From positions 596,792 through 660,791 of the forward strand of contig NZ_NSLI01000001.1 of the NCBI RefSeq assembly GCF_002288825.1: DNA of 64,000 bases, given 5' to 3'. Both the position numbers and the translations under genes were made by a program. Below the pieces are notes generated by a model. It saw nothing but the letters and a program-made list of their open reading frames with translations, was not told where the DNA came from and did not search any database. This DNA is from Sphingomonas lenta. GTDB taxonomy: Bacteria; Pseudomonadota; Alphaproteobacteria; Sphingomonadales; Sphingomonadaceae. Positions within the stretch are counted from its first letter, which is position 1; the number at the start of each line of letters is the position of its first letter. Positions 8,410-17,124 of the stretch are shown in pieces.

Positions 8410-9873
8410 TCAGCCCAGCGCCTTTTTCAGCAGCTCGTTGACGACGCCCGGATTGGCCTTGCCGCCCATCGCCTTCATCGTTTGGCCGACGAAGAAGCCG
8501 AACAGCTTGTCCTTACCCGAACGGTACTCGGCTACCTTGTCGGCATTGGCGGCAATCACCTTGGCGATTTCCGCCTCGATCGCGCCGGTGTCGCTGGTCT
8601 GCTTGAGGCCGCGCTCCTCGACGATCTTGCCCGCGTCGTCGCCGGTCTCGAGCATAACCTCGAAGACCTGCTTCGCCAGGCTGCCCGACAGCGTGCCGTC
8701 GGCAACGAGCTTGAGGAGTTCGGCGGCCTGGGCCGGCGAAACGGGGCAGTCCTCGATCGAGCGGCCGAGGCGGTTCAACGCGCCGAACAGCTCTGCCGCG
8801 ACCCAGTTCGACGCCTGCTTCGCGTCGGAACCTGCTTCGAGCAGCGCGTCGAACCAGCGGGCGGTCTCGACTTCGGCGGTCAGCACGCCCGCGTTGTAGG
8901 GGCTCACCCCCGCAGCCTCGTAGCGGCGGCGCTTGGCGTCGGGTAGCTCGGGGAGCGAGGCGCGGCACTCCTCCAGGAACGCGTCGTCCAGCTCGAGGGG
9001 GAGCAGGTCGGGATCGGGGAAGTAACGATAGTCGTGCGCGTCCTCCTTGGAACGCATCGACCGCGTCGTGCCCGTGTCCGGGTTGAACAGCCGCGTCTCC
9101 TGGACGATCTGCCCGCCGCCCTCCAGCACGTCGACCTGGCGCGACGCCTCGTGCTCGATCGCCTGCATGACGAACCGGACCGAGTTGACGTTCTTGGTCT
9201 CCGTGCGCGTGCCGAACGGTTCGCCGGGGCGGCGCACCGAGACGTTGACGTCGGCGCGCATGGAGCCTTCCTCCATGTTGCCATCGCAGCTGCCGACGTA
9301 GCGCAGAACGTTACGGAGCTTGCGCAGGTACGCGCCGGCTTCGGCGGGCGAGCGCATGTCGGGGCGCGAGACGATCTCCATCAGCGCCACGCCCGAGCGG
9401 TTGAGGTCGACGTACGAGCGTGTCGGGTGCTGGTCGTGCATCAGCTTGCCCGCGTCCTGCTCGACATGGATGCGTTCGACGCCGATCGTCTTGGTCGCGT
9501 CCGGGTTCTTCTCGTCCACCGCGACCTCGATCGCGCCCTCGCCGACGAGCGGGTGATAGAGCTGGCTGATCTGATAACCCTGGGGCAGGTCGGCGTAGAA
9601 GTAGTTCTTGCGGTCGAAGCGGGACCAGCGGTTGATCTGCGCCTCCAGCGCCATGCCGGTGCGCACCGCCTGGCGGATGCACTCCTTATTCGGCACGGGC
9701 AGCATGCCGGGCATGGCGGCGTCGACGAGCGACACCTGCGAGTTCGGCTCCGCGCCGAACGCGGTCGCCGCGCCCGAGAAGAGCTTGGCGTTGGACGTGA
9801 CCTGCGCATGGACCTCCAGGCCGATCACGACCTCCCACTCGCCCGTCGCGCCCTGGATACGATAGTCAGACAT
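8410..9873 (-). CDS. gatB: Asp/Glu-tRNA amidotransferase subunit B
   Basis: 487 residues from ATG 9873. The hallmark stretches are present: [13 protein letters not shown] at the N terminus, [22 protein letters not shown] sequence at about residue 80-95 (here [18 protein letters not shown]), the SRPDMRSP and [15 protein letters not shown] blocks, and a C-terminal Yqey/GatB tail ([11 protein letters not shown]). It binds misacylated Glu-tRNA(Gln) or Asp-tRNA(Asn) and phosphorylates the acyl group in the GatCAB complex. The start overlaps the stop of the small membrane protein at 9866-10270 by 8 bases, so the operon is gatC-gatA-X-gatB. Confidence 0.97.
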   Translation of the reverse strand: MSDYRIQGATGEWEVVIGLEVHAQVTSNAKLFSGAATAFGAEPNSQVSLVDAAMPGMLPVPNKECIRQAVRTGMALEAQINRWSRFDRKNYFYADLPQGYQISQLYHPLVGEGAIEVAVDEKNPDATKTIGVERIHVEQDAGKLMHDQHPTRSYVDLNRSGVALMEIVSRPDMRSPAEAGAYLRKLRNVLRYVGSCDGNMEEGSMRADVNVSVRRPGEPFGTRTETKNVNSVRFVMQAIEHEASRQVDVLEGGGQIVQETRLFNPDTGTTRSMRSKEDAHDYRYFPDPDLLPLELDDAFLEECRASLPELPDAKRRRYEAAGVSPYNAGVLTAEVETARWFDALLEAGSDAKQASNWVAAELFGALNRLGRSIEDCPVSPAQAAELLKLVADGTLSGSLAKQVFEVMLETGDDAGKIVEERGLKQTSDTGAIEAEIAKVIAANADKVAEYRSGKDKLFGFFVGQTMKAMGGKANPGVVNELLKKALG

Positions 9874-10270
9874 CAAGTTCCTTCTCGTCCACCCTCGTCA
9901 CGTATCCGGACAGCCCTGCGAACGCGAGCCAAGCTCCCATCATGGCCATCAAAATTCGCCAATCCAGGCCGGCTGCGATCGCCGAAACGCTAAGCACGAA
10001 GACATATACCAGCGCGCCACCAAGATAGCGTCTCACGTACTTACCTTGGCGGCGAGCGACATACTCCCCGAATAAGATGATGAAATTGGCTCCGATCGCG
10101 AGCTCGAACAAGATTGCGGCGAGCAACAGGTCACTACCGAGATCAACCTGCTGTCTTGAAAACCCCAGCCCTATGTATGCGCCCAACGCCCCACCGAATA
10201 CAAGGTCAGCGGACCGCGATCTAACCTTGAACAGTTCGGCGACGCGTGTCCGGCGAGATGGCTGGTTCAC
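9866..10270 (-). CDS. Small polytopic membrane protein nested between gatA and gatB
   Basis: 134 residues. The start GTG at 10270 overlaps the gatA TGA as GTGA, and its own TGA overlaps the gatB ATG by 8 bases. After a basic N-terminal stretch come about four hydrophobic segments ([74 protein letters not shown]), then an acidic tail ending EKELDV. Hand counts of 60-base lines give about 52-62% G+C, clearly below the flanking gat genes, so it looks like a later arrival. No family recognised. A longer frame extending back into gatA is a shadow. Confidence 0.75.
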   Translation of the reverse strand: MNQPSRRTRVAELFKVRSRSADLVFGGALGAYIGLGFSRQQVDLGSDLLLAAILFELAIGANFIILFGEYVARRQGKYVRRYLGGALVYVFVLSVSAIAAGLDWRILMAMMGAWLAFAGLSGYVTRVDEKELDV

Positions 10271-11751
10271 CACCAAGCCTCCGGCCGCGCCTTGAAGTCG
10301 GCCCGTTCTTCGATCGCCAGTCCCGCGTTCAGCACGGACTGCTCGTCCAGCGCTTTCCCGATGATCTGCAGGCCGAGCGGTAGGCCCTGCTTGTCGAGGC
10401 CGCCCGGCACTGACATCGCGGGCAGTCCGACGAGCGAGCTCGGCACGGTGAACACGTCGTTCAAGTACATCGCGATCGGGTCCGCCGACTTCTCGCCCAG
10501 GGCGAAAGCGGCGCTCGGCGCGGTGGGCGTCAGTAGGACGTCGCACTTCTCCCATGCCTGCTCGAAATCGCGGGCGATGAGCGCGCGGACCTTCTGCGCC
10601 TGGGTGTAGTAGGCGTCGTAGAAGCCGGCCGACAGCACGTAGGTGCCGATCATGATGCGGCGCTTGACCTCGGGGCCGAAGCCGTCGGCGCGGGTCGCGG
10701 CGTACATGTCCTGCAGCCCTGCTCCGTCGGGCAGGTCGCGCAGGCCGTAGCGAACGCCGTCGTAGCGGGCGAGGTTGGACGAGGCCTCGGCGGGCGCGAT
10801 GATGTAGTAGGCGGGGAGCGCGTACTTGGTGTGCGGGAGCGACACCTCGACGATCTCTGCGCCCGCGCCGCGCATCCATTCAACGCCCTTCCGCCACAGC
10901 GCCTCAATTTCCTCGGGCATGTTGTCGACGCGGTACTCGACGGGCACGCCGACCCGCTTGCCCTTCATGTCGGACGAGAGGTTCGCCTCCCACCGCGGCA
11001 CGTCGAGCTGAAGCGAGGTCGCGTCCTTGGGGTCGAAGCCGGCCATCGCCTCCAAGAGGATCGCGCAGTCGCGCACGTCCTGGGCCATGGGACCCGCCTG
11101 GTCGAGGCTCGACGCGAAGGCGATCGTGCCCCAGCGCGAGCAGCGGCCGTAGGTCGGCTTGATGCCGCTGATGCCGGTGAAAGCCGCGGGCTGTCGGATC
11201 GAGCCGCCCGTGTCGGTGCCGGTCGCGCCCGGGCACAGCCGCGCCGCCACCGCCGCCGAGCTGCCGCCCGACGATCCGCCGGGTGCTAGCGGGGCGTTGC
11301 TCCCGTCTTTGCGCCGCCAGGGCGAGATTACGTTGCCGAAATAGCTCGTCTCGTTAGACGAGCCCATCGCGAACTGGTCCATGTTGAGCTTGCCCAGCAT
11401 GCCCGCGCCCGCGTTCCAGAGGTTCTGCGTGACGGTGGACTCGTAGGGCGGCGTGAAGCCCTCCAGGATGTGGCTCGCGGCCGTGGTCGCGACGCCGCGG
11501 GTCGCGAACAGGTCCTTGATGCCGAGCGGCACGCCCGCGAGCGGCTTCGGCTCCTCGCCGGCCGCGCGCGCCCGGTCGGCGGCGTCGGCCTGGCCAAGCG
11601 CATGGTCGGGCGTCTCGACCAGGAAGGCGTTGAGCGCCTTCGCTCGCGAGACCTTGGCGCTGAATGCCTCGGCGGCTTCGCGCGCGGAGAAGGCGCCGGA
11701 GCGGAAGCCGTCGCGAAGGCCGGCAACGCCGAGATCGGTGATGTCGGCCAT
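10267..11751 (-). CDS. gatA: Asp/Glu-tRNA amidotransferase subunit A
   Basis: 494 residues, normal length. Amidase-signature enzyme with the Lys-cisSer-Ser triad visible in [10 protein letters not shown] (Lys about residue 78), [13 protein letters not shown], and the nucleophile Ser in [12 protein letters not shown]. It releases ammonia from glutamine or asparagine and passes it to GatB. The start coincides with the gatC stop at 11751 (one-base overlap) and its stop overlaps the next gene, so translation is coupled throughout the operon. Confidence 0.98.
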   Translation of the reverse strand: MADITDLGVAGLRDGFRSGAFSAREAAEAFSAKVSRAKALNAFLVETPDHALGQADAADRARAAGEEPKPLAGVPLGIKDLFATRGVATTAASHILEGFTPPYESTVTQNLWNAGAGMLGKLNMDQFAMGSSNETSYFGNVISPWRRKDGSNAPLAPGGSSGGSSAAVAARLCPGATGTDTGGSIRQPAAFTGISGIKPTYGRCSRWGTIAFASSLDQAGPMAQDVRDCAILLEAMAGFDPKDATSLQLDVPRWEANLSSDMKGKRVGVPVEYRVDNMPEEIEALWRKGVEWMRGAGAEIVEVSLPHTKYALPAYYIIAPAEASSNLARYDGVRYGLRDLPDGAGLQDMYAATRADGFGPEVKRRIMIGTYVLSAGFYDAYYTQAQKVRALIARDFEQAWEKCDVLLTPTAPSAAFALGEKSADPIAMYLNDVFTVPSSLVGLPAMSVPGGLDKQGLPLGLQIIGKALDEQSVLNAGLAIEERADFKARPEAWW

Positions 11752-12038
11752 TACTCGATCACCTTAGGCACGGTGAAAAAGCCGTGCTCGGCTTGGGGCG
11801 CGTTGGCGAGCACCTGATCGCGGATGCCGCCGTCGGTCACCTCGTCCTCGCGAAGGCGCAGCTTGTTGGGGATCACGGCCGTCATCGGCTCGACGCCCGA
11901 CGTGTCGACCTCGCCCAGCTGCTCGATCCAGCCGAGGATGTTGTTGAGCTCGGGCGTGTAATGGTGCGCCTCTTCGTCGCTGATCGCGATGCGGGCGAGC
12001 TTCGCGATGCGTTTCACGGTTGCTTCGTCGACTGACAT
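11751..12038 (-). CDS. gatC: Asp/Glu-tRNA amidotransferase subunit C
   Basis: 95 residues from ATG 12038 ([17 protein letters not shown]). It has the typical GatC pattern: an N-terminal helix with [28 protein letters not shown] in the middle and a C-terminal FFTVPKVIE. It wraps around GatA and stabilises the complex. It is first in the operon gatC-gatA-membrane protein-gatB. An in-frame start further upstream (12074) gives a basic leader without family support. The 68-base gap to the divergent DUF3089 gene must hold promoters for both. Confidence 0.96.
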   Translation of the reverse strand: MSVDEATVKRIAKLARIAISDEEAHHYTPELNNILGWIEQLGEVDTSGVEPMTAVIPNKLRLREDEVTDGGIRDQVLANAPQAEHGFFTVPKVIE

Positions 12039-12106
12039 GGGCGGGCGGCTAACGCGCAGGGAGCGGCGTTGCAAGCGCGCCGCGCTTCCGGCAAGGGCGC
12101 AGGCAC

Positions 12107-13222
12107 ATGGCCCGCAAGTTCCTGTACGTCGTCGCGGCGATCACGGTGTTGTTCATCGCCGGCGCCTTCGCCTACCGCCTGTTCGGCAACGACCTGATCA
12201 AGGCCGCGCTCGTGCCGGGCGAAGCGTTCAAGGCGCAAGCCGCCACAGCTTCGCGTGCCTATGACGACCCGCGCATGTGGGTCGCCCATCCGCGGCTCGC
12301 CGGCAACCCGGCGCAGTGGACGCCGTCGGGTTATCAGCGCGCCGCGAACCCGCCCGCCGCGGTGTTCTTCATCCACCCCACTTCGTACATCTCGCGCGAC
12401 AGCTGGAACGCGCCGATGGAGCCGGACGGGGAAACGCGCTTTCGCACGGGCGTGTTCGTGCGCGGCCAGGCGAGCGCGTTCAACGAAGCCGGCGACGTGT
12501 ACGCGCCGCGCTACCGCCAGGCCACGTTCGGCGCGTTCCTGACGAACGAGGAGGACTCGAACCGAGCACTCGGCCTCGCATACCGTGATGTGGAGGCGGC
12601 ATTCGACGCGTTCCTGCGCCAGGTGGACGAGGACCGCCCGATCGTGCTGGCCGGGCATAGCCAGGGTGGGCTGCATTTGACGACGCTGCTGCGTGAGAGA
12701 GTGGCGCGTGAGCCGGCGCTGCGGGATCGCGTGGTCGCAGCGTACGTCGTGGGCTGGCCCGTGTCGCGCGCGACTGACCTCGCCGCGCTCGGACTGCCGG
12801 AGTGTCGGACGGGCGAGCAGGCGGGCTGCGTCCTGTCGTGGCAGAGCTTCGCCGAGCCGGCGGATACGTCGCTGATCACCGAGACGTACGATGCGACGAC
12901 GGGCTTCAACGGACAGTCGCGGCGCGGTACGCCGTTCGTGTGCACCAACCCGCTGACGGGCACGGCGAACGGCGCGGCCCCGGCGAGCGCGAATCTGGGC
13001 ACGCTGGTGCCGTCCGAAGACCTGAACACGGCCACCATTGTTCCGAACGCGGTTCCGGCCCGGTGCGACGGTGGGCGCGGGTTCCTCCTCATCGGCGAGC
13101 CGCCGAACCTGACCCGCTACGTGCTGCCCGGCAACAACTACCACGTGTACGACTACAGCCTGTTCTGGGCCAATGTCCGCGCGGACGTGGGCCGGCGGCT
13201 CCGGGCGTTCCAGGCGCGGTGA
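12107..13222 (+). CDS. DUF3089 family predicted alpha/beta hydrolase
   Basis: 371 residues with an N-terminal signal anchor ([20 protein letters not shown]). The core begins [15 protein letters not shown], and the nucleophile elbow GHSQGG is at about residues 184-189, both typical of DUF3089. The substrate is unknown; the protein is expected to face the periplasm. Its stop overlaps the GTG of ruvX (GTGA), indicating coupled translation, though a shared function is unlikely. Confidence 0.85.
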   Translation: MARKFLYVVAAITVLFIAGAFAYRLFGNDLIKAALVPGEAFKAQAATASRAYDDPRMWVAHPRLAGNPAQWTPSGYQRAANPPAAVFFIHPTSYISRDSWNAPMEPDGETRFRTGVFVRGQASAFNEAGDVYAPRYRQATFGAFLTNEEDSNRALGLAYRDVEAAFDAFLRQVDEDRPIVLAGHSQGGLHLTTLLRERVAREPALRDRVVAAYVVGWPVSRATDLAALGLPECRTGEQAGCVLSWQSFAEPADTSLITETYDATTGFNGQSRRGTPFVCTNPLTGTANGAAPASANLGTLVPSEDLNTATIVPNAVPARCDGGRGFLLIGEPPNLTRYVLPGNNYHVYDYSLFWANVRADVGRRLRAFQAR

Positions 13223-13677
13223 TCACCGCCGACCGCGACGCGTTTCGCGCGGCGCTGCCGGAGGGCGGGCGGCTGATCGGGTTGGACGTGGGCACCAAGA
13301 CGATCGGCACGGCGCTGTGCGACGCGGGGTGGAGCTTCGCCTCCCCCGCCCTGCTTATCCGCCGAACCAAGTTCCAGAAGGACAAGGCCGCGCTCGCCGA
13401 CCTGATCCGTCAGCAGCAAGTGGCGGGGCTCGTGATCGGCCTGCCGCTCAACCTGGACGGGACGGAGAGCCCCCGCTCGCAGTCGACGCGCGCCTTTGCG
13501 CGCAACGTCGAGGATCTGGGGCCGGTGTTCCTGTGGGACGAGCGCTGGTCCACCCAGGCCGTGACCCGCACCCTGTTGGAGCAGGATGCGAGCCGGGCCA
13601 AGCGGGCGGAACTGGTGGATAAGATGGCGGCCGCCTACATTCTTCAGGGTGCAATCGATGCGCTGGCGGCGCAGTAG
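13219..13677 (+). CDS. ruvX: Putative pre-16S rRNA nuclease, YqgF/RuvX family
   Basis: 152 residues from GTG 13219, which overlaps the preceding stop by 4 bases. RNase H-like fold with [17 protein letters not shown] at the N terminus (first catalytic Asp), [15 protein letters not shown] in the middle, and the C-terminal [13 protein letters not shown] that carries the last acidic residue. In E. coli YqgF helps process the 5' end of 16S rRNA. The length and motif order are normal. Confidence 0.95.
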   Translation: MITADRDAFRAALPEGGRLIGLDVGTKTIGTALCDAGWSFASPALLIRRTKFQKDKAALADLIRQQQVAGLVIGLPLNLDGTESPRSQSTRAFARNVEDLGPVFLWDERWSTQAVTRTLLEQDASRAKRAELVDKMAAAYILQGAIDALAAQ

Positions 13678-13687
13678 CCGTCGGCGA

Positions 13688-14368
13688 CTACTCCTCCAGC
13701 GTCCAGCGCACCGGTCGCAGCGTCAACGTGCCTGGGACGGGCTCGCCCGCCGCGTTGAGCGCGGGGGTGAAGCGGCCGTTGCGGGTCGCCAGCCGGCAGG
13801 TGGTCTGATCCAGGTCCTCGTTGCCGCTCGAGACCGCGACGCGGCAGCCCGTGACGCGGCCGGTCACGCCCACGTCGACCGTGACGCTCACCCGCCCTTC
13901 CGCGCCGGCCCGTCGCGCGGCGGCGGGGTAGCTGTCCCGCGGAAACCAGTAGCCCTGGTCGCCCCGCGGCTGCAGCCCGCGCGACAGGTTCACGGGCGGC
14001 GCGACGGGCGGGGTCGGCGGCGGGGCGATCTCGATCCGGATCGGCGGGACGGGAGGCGGTGGAGGCGTGATCACCGTGGTGCCGACGAGATCGACCGTAT
14101 CGGGCCGAGGCACGACGGCTTCGGGGATGTGGAGCGGCGGCACGGGCGTGTCCACGCGCTCAACGACCTCCTTGACCGGCTCGGGCGGGGGCGGCGTTTC
14201 GATCGGCTTGTCCAGCGGGATGAGCTTCACGACGGTGGGTGGCGCCTTCGGCCTCGGCGCGGTGGTCACCACGAAACCTGTCAGGAGCGCCGCGCCCAAT
14301 CCGAGCTGCACGAGCGCGGCGGAGCCCATAGCGATCGTCTTGTTCTGCTTCTGGTCTGCGTAGGCCAT
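13688..14368 (-). CDS. tonB: Energy transducer TonB
   Basis: 226 residues from ATG 14368; a longer frame upstream is rejected because it crosses the likely promoter. One N-terminal membrane segment (about residues 14-34), a Pro-rich periplasmic spacer (PPPPEPVKEV, TPPPPPVPPIR), and a TonB C-terminal domain with YPAAARRAGAEGRVSVTVDV and a final PVRWTLEE. It couples the ExbB/ExbD proton motor to outer-membrane TonB-dependent receptors. exbB and exbD are not in the window. The upstream DNA holds several dyads (14419-14466) fitting metal-dependent control. Confidence 0.93.
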   Translation of the reverse strand: MAYADQKQNKTIAMGSAALVQLGLGAALLTGFVVTTAPRPKAPPTVVKLIPLDKPIETPPPPEPVKEVVERVDTPVPPLHIPEAVVPRPDTVDLVGTTVITPPPPPVPPIRIEIAPPPTPPVAPPVNLSRGLQPRGDQGYWFPRDSYPAAARRAGAEGRVSVTVDVGVTGRVTGCRVAVSSGNEDLDQTTCRLATRNGRFTPALNAAGEPVPGTLTLRPVRWTLEE

Positions 14369-14418
14369 GAGACCTCTCCTCGGTCGCCGCCGGGCCTCAT
14401 GCCCGGTCGGCATGCGCG

Positions 14419-14466
14419 ATGTTGCAACATCACGTGCGGAACACGTTATAGTGTAACATTGTTCCG
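14419..14466. promoter_or_regulatory. Nested dyads upstream of tonB (candidate operator/promoter)
   Basis: Three symmetries lie 50-98 bases before the tonB ATG: the perfect palindrome ATGTTGCAACAT (14419-14430); CGGAACA (14437-14443) with its exact inverse TGTTCCG (14460-14466); and GTTA-N5-TAAC (14445-14457) in the centre. On the minus strand the central part includes TATAAC, a good -10 box. The AT-rich dyad placed over a promoter suggests an operator. Fur- or Zur-type metal control would make sense for tonB but is not proven by sequence. Confidence 0.45.
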
Positions 14467-14495
14467 TGCAAGCCGGCTTCGACGCGCCGATCAGG

Positions 14496-15467
14496 TCAGG
14501 GGAGGAGCAAGGTGCTGCCTCGCGTCTCGCCCGCTTCCAGTGCACGATGGGCGTCGGCGGCGTCGGCGAGCGCGAATGTCTGCCCAACTTCCGGCCGGAT
14601 CGCGCCGTCGCGCAGCATCGACCACAGGCGCTCGACGCCGGCAGCACGTTCGCCGGGCTCGCGATAGTAGTCGAACAGCGTGGGCCGCGTCACGAACAGC
14701 GATCCTTTGGCCGCGAGCTGCCCTAAGTTGACGCCCGTCACCGGCCCGCCCGCGTTGCCGTAGCTGACGAGCAGCCCGCGGCGTTTGAGGCTGTTCATTG
14801 ACGCCTCCCAGCTCGCTTGGCCGACGCTGTCGAGCGACACGTCCGCGCCCTCGCCGCCCGTGATCTCGCGCACGCGAGCGGCGACGTCCTCATGCCTGTG
14901 CAGCAGCACGTGGTCGGCCCCGAGCTCGCGCACGCGCGCCGCCTTTTCTTCCGTGCCGACGACGGCGACCACCGTCGCGCCGACGCGCTTCAGCCAGCCG
15001 ACGAGGATCTGCCCCACCCCGCCCGCCGCCGCCCAGACGAGCACGATCTGGCCCGCCCGCACATGCGCGCAGCGCTCGATGAGGAATTCGGCGGTGCAGC
15101 CCTTGAGCAGTATGGCGGCCGCGGTGCGGTCGTCCACGTCGTCGGGCAGGCGAAAGAGCTCGGTCGCGGGCAGGTTGCGCGCGGTGGCGTAGGCGCCCCG
15201 GCTCGGCCCGAAGGTCGCGACGCGGTCGCCTGGGCGTAGATCGACGTTCTCGCCCACCGCCTCGACCAAGCCCGCCGCCTCCATGCCCAGCCCGCCCGGC
15301 AGCGGGACCGGGTAGATGCCCGACCGATGGTAGGTGTCGATGTAGTTGAGACCGATCGCGGTGTTCCGCATCCGGACCTCGCCTGGACCGGGCGGCGGCA
15401 GCTCGACCTCGCGCCAGCCGATAACCTCCGGCCCACCTGTCCGCTCGATCATCGCGACGCGTTCCAT
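14496..15467 (-). CDS. NADPH:quinone oxidoreductase, zinc-free MDR family
   Basis: 323 residues from ATG 15467, preceded by GGTGAGGGGC. The GroES-like N-terminal half has GLNYIDTYHRSGIYP and GMEAAGLVEAVGE. The Rossmann half has AAAGGVGQILVGWLK (about residues 148-162), and SLDSVGQ follows. It lacks the Cys/His zinc ligands of alcohol dehydrogenases, as expected for QorA-like enzymes that reduce quinones one electron at a time with NADPH. Divergent from the aldehyde dehydrogenase gene; the 83-base gap probably holds both promoters. Confidence 0.9.
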   Translation of the reverse strand: MERVAMIERTGGPEVIGWREVELPPPGPGEVRMRNTAIGLNYIDTYHRSGIYPVPLPGGLGMEAAGLVEAVGENVDLRPGDRVATFGPSRGAYATARNLPATELFRLPDDVDDRTAAAILLKGCTAEFLIERCAHVRAGQIVLVWAAAGGVGQILVGWLKRVGATVVAVVGTEEKAARVRELGADHVLLHRHEDVAARVREITGGEGADVSLDSVGQASWEASMNSLKRRGLLVSYGNAGGPVTGVNLGQLAAKGSLFVTRPTLFDYYREPGERAAGVERLWSMLRDGAIRPEVGQTFALADAADAHRALEAGETRGSTLLLP

Positions 15468-15550
15468 GCCCCTCACCTCTCGTTTCGGGTTGCAACCGGC
15501 CTGCACCCGCAGCAAACCGCGTTTTCGAACGAGGCTCATGGAGAGGCGCG

Positions 15551-16972
15551 ATGAAGAGCTACCTCAGACACTATATCGACGGCCAGTGGGTCGAGTCGGA
15601 GGGCGGCCGCACTTGGGCCGTCATCGACCCGTCGACCGAGCAGCCCGTCACCGAGATAACGCTCGGCACCCCCGCCGACGTCGATAAGGCTGTCGCCGCC
15701 GCCCGCCGCGCGTTCGAGAGCTGGTCGCAGACGAGCGTGGAGGAGCGCACCGCCCAGCTCCAGCGGATCGCGGAGGAGTATAAGAAGCGCATCCCCGATT
15801 TCGCCAAGGCGATGAGCGAGGAGATGGGCGCGCCGATGGGGCTCGCCACCATGGCGCAGGCACCGACCGGGCTCGGGCACTTCATGGCGACGCTGAAGGC
15901 GCTCGCCGACTTCAAGTGGGAGGAGCAGGTCGGCCGCGCCAAGGTGGTTCACGAGCCATTGGGCGTGGTGGCGATGATCACGCCGTGGAACTGGCCGCTC
16001 AACCAGATCTGCGCCAAGGTCGCCCCCGCGCTCGCGGCGGGCGATACGATGGTACTGAAGCCGTCGGAGGAGGCGCCGACCTGCGCGATCATCCTGGCCG
16101 AGGTGCTGGACGCGGCGGGCGTGCCCGCGGGCGTGTTCAACCTCGTCAACGGTGACGGGCCGGGCGTAGGCGCAGCGCTGTCGGCGCACCCGGACGTGGA
16201 CATGGTGAGCTTCACCGGCTCGACCCGCGCCGGCATCGCGGTCGCGCAAGCCGCGGCGACGACGGTCAAGCGCGTGCATCAGGAGCTGGGCGGCAAAGCG
16301 CCTAACCTGGTGCTCGAAGGCGCGGACCTGTCGCTGCTGCCGAACACGGTGGCGGGCGTGCTCGCCAATTCCGGCCAGAGCTGCATCGCGCCGACGCGGC
16401 TGCTGATCCACAAGAGCCAGGTCGCGGACGCCACGCAGGTGATCAAGTCGATGATGGAGCAGACGCCCGTCGGCGATCCGGCCGAGATGGGCCAGCATAT
16501 CGGCCCCGTCGTCAACAAGGCGCAGTTCGAGAAGATCCAGGGCCTGATCCAGTCGGCGATCGACGAGGGCGCGACCCTGGTGACGGGCGGCCCCGGCCGG
16601 CCGGACGGGCGCAACGCGGGCTATTACGTCCGCCCGACGCTGTTCGCCGACGTCACCCCCGACATGCGCATCGCGCAGGAAGAGGTGTTCGGCCCCGTAG
16701 CGACGATCACAGCGTACGACGACGAGGGGGAGGCGATCCGTATCGCCAACGGCACACCCTACGGTTTGTCGGCGACGATCACCGGTGATCCAGAAAAGGC
16801 GGCGAAGATCGCGCCCAAGCTCCGCGCGGGGCTGGTCACGATCAACAGCTGGAGTCCCGACATCGCCGCGCCCTTCGGCGGGTATAAGCAGTCAGGTAAC
16901 GGGCGCGAGAATGGGAAGTACGGGTTGGCGGACTTCGTGGAGGTGAAGACGGTCGTGGGACTGCCTTCCTAA
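15551..16972 (+). CDS. NAD(P)-dependent aldehyde dehydrogenase
   Basis: 473 residues, ATG 15551 after GAGAGGCGCG. ALDH superfamily: cofactor-binding ITPWNWPLNQ (catalytic Asn about residue 141), LKPSEEAP, FTGSTRAG, the general base Glu in QELGGKAPNLV, the nucleophile Cys in NSGQSCIAPTR (about residue 278), and EEVFGPVATI. It oxidises an aldehyde to a carboxylate; the substrate cannot be told from sequence. It starts with KSYLRHYIDGQWVES, like many ALDHs of sphingomonad aromatic or aliphatic catabolism. Confidence 0.92.
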   Translation: MKSYLRHYIDGQWVESEGGRTWAVIDPSTEQPVTEITLGTPADVDKAVAAARRAFESWSQTSVEERTAQLQRIAEEYKKRIPDFAKAMSEEMGAPMGLATMAQAPTGLGHFMATLKALADFKWEEQVGRAKVVHEPLGVVAMITPWNWPLNQICAKVAPALAAGDTMVLKPSEEAPTCAIILAEVLDAAGVPAGVFNLVNGDGPGVGAALSAHPDVDMVSFTGSTRAGIAVAQAAATTVKRVHQELGGKAPNLVLEGADLSLLPNTVAGVLANSGQSCIAPTRLLIHKSQVADATQVIKSMMEQTPVGDPAEMGQHIGPVVNKAQFEKIQGLIQSAIDEGATLVTGGPGRPDGRNAGYYVRPTLFADVTPDMRIAQEEVFGPVATITAYDDEGEAIRIANGTPYGLSATITGDPEKAAKIAPKLRAGLVTINSWSPDIAAPFGGYKQSGNGRENGKYGLADFVEVKTVVGLPS

Positions 16973-16984
16973 GTTCCTCCCCCG

Positions 16985-17118
16985 CATCGAAGGCGCGGGC
17001 GAGGGGGACCGCTCGCATAGCGAGTGGTGGAGGGGGTACAGGGTGATGCCGCATCCCGTTGTTCCCCCTCCACCAGCTTCGCTGGTTTCCTTCCCCCGCC
17101 GTAGGGCGGGGGGAGGAT
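16985..17118. repeat. GC-rich intergenic palindromic region between convergent genes
   Basis: The gap between the convergent aldehyde dehydrogenase and SLC13 genes holds nested inverted repeats. The main pair is GTGGAGGGGG (17027-17036) with CCCCCTCCAC (17064-17073). Smaller hairpins occur at CCGCTCGCATAGCGAGTGG and CCAGCTTCGCTGG. It resembles the second intergenic class at 36604-36742. It could act as a bidirectional terminator, although no T-run follows. Confidence 0.6.
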
Positions 17119-17124
17119 TTAGGA

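Noticed and set aside
9866..10879. 337-residue frame on the minus strand across gatA
   Set aside because: Its first 200 residues are an Arg-rich shadow of gatA. Only the last 134 codons form a credible membrane protein.
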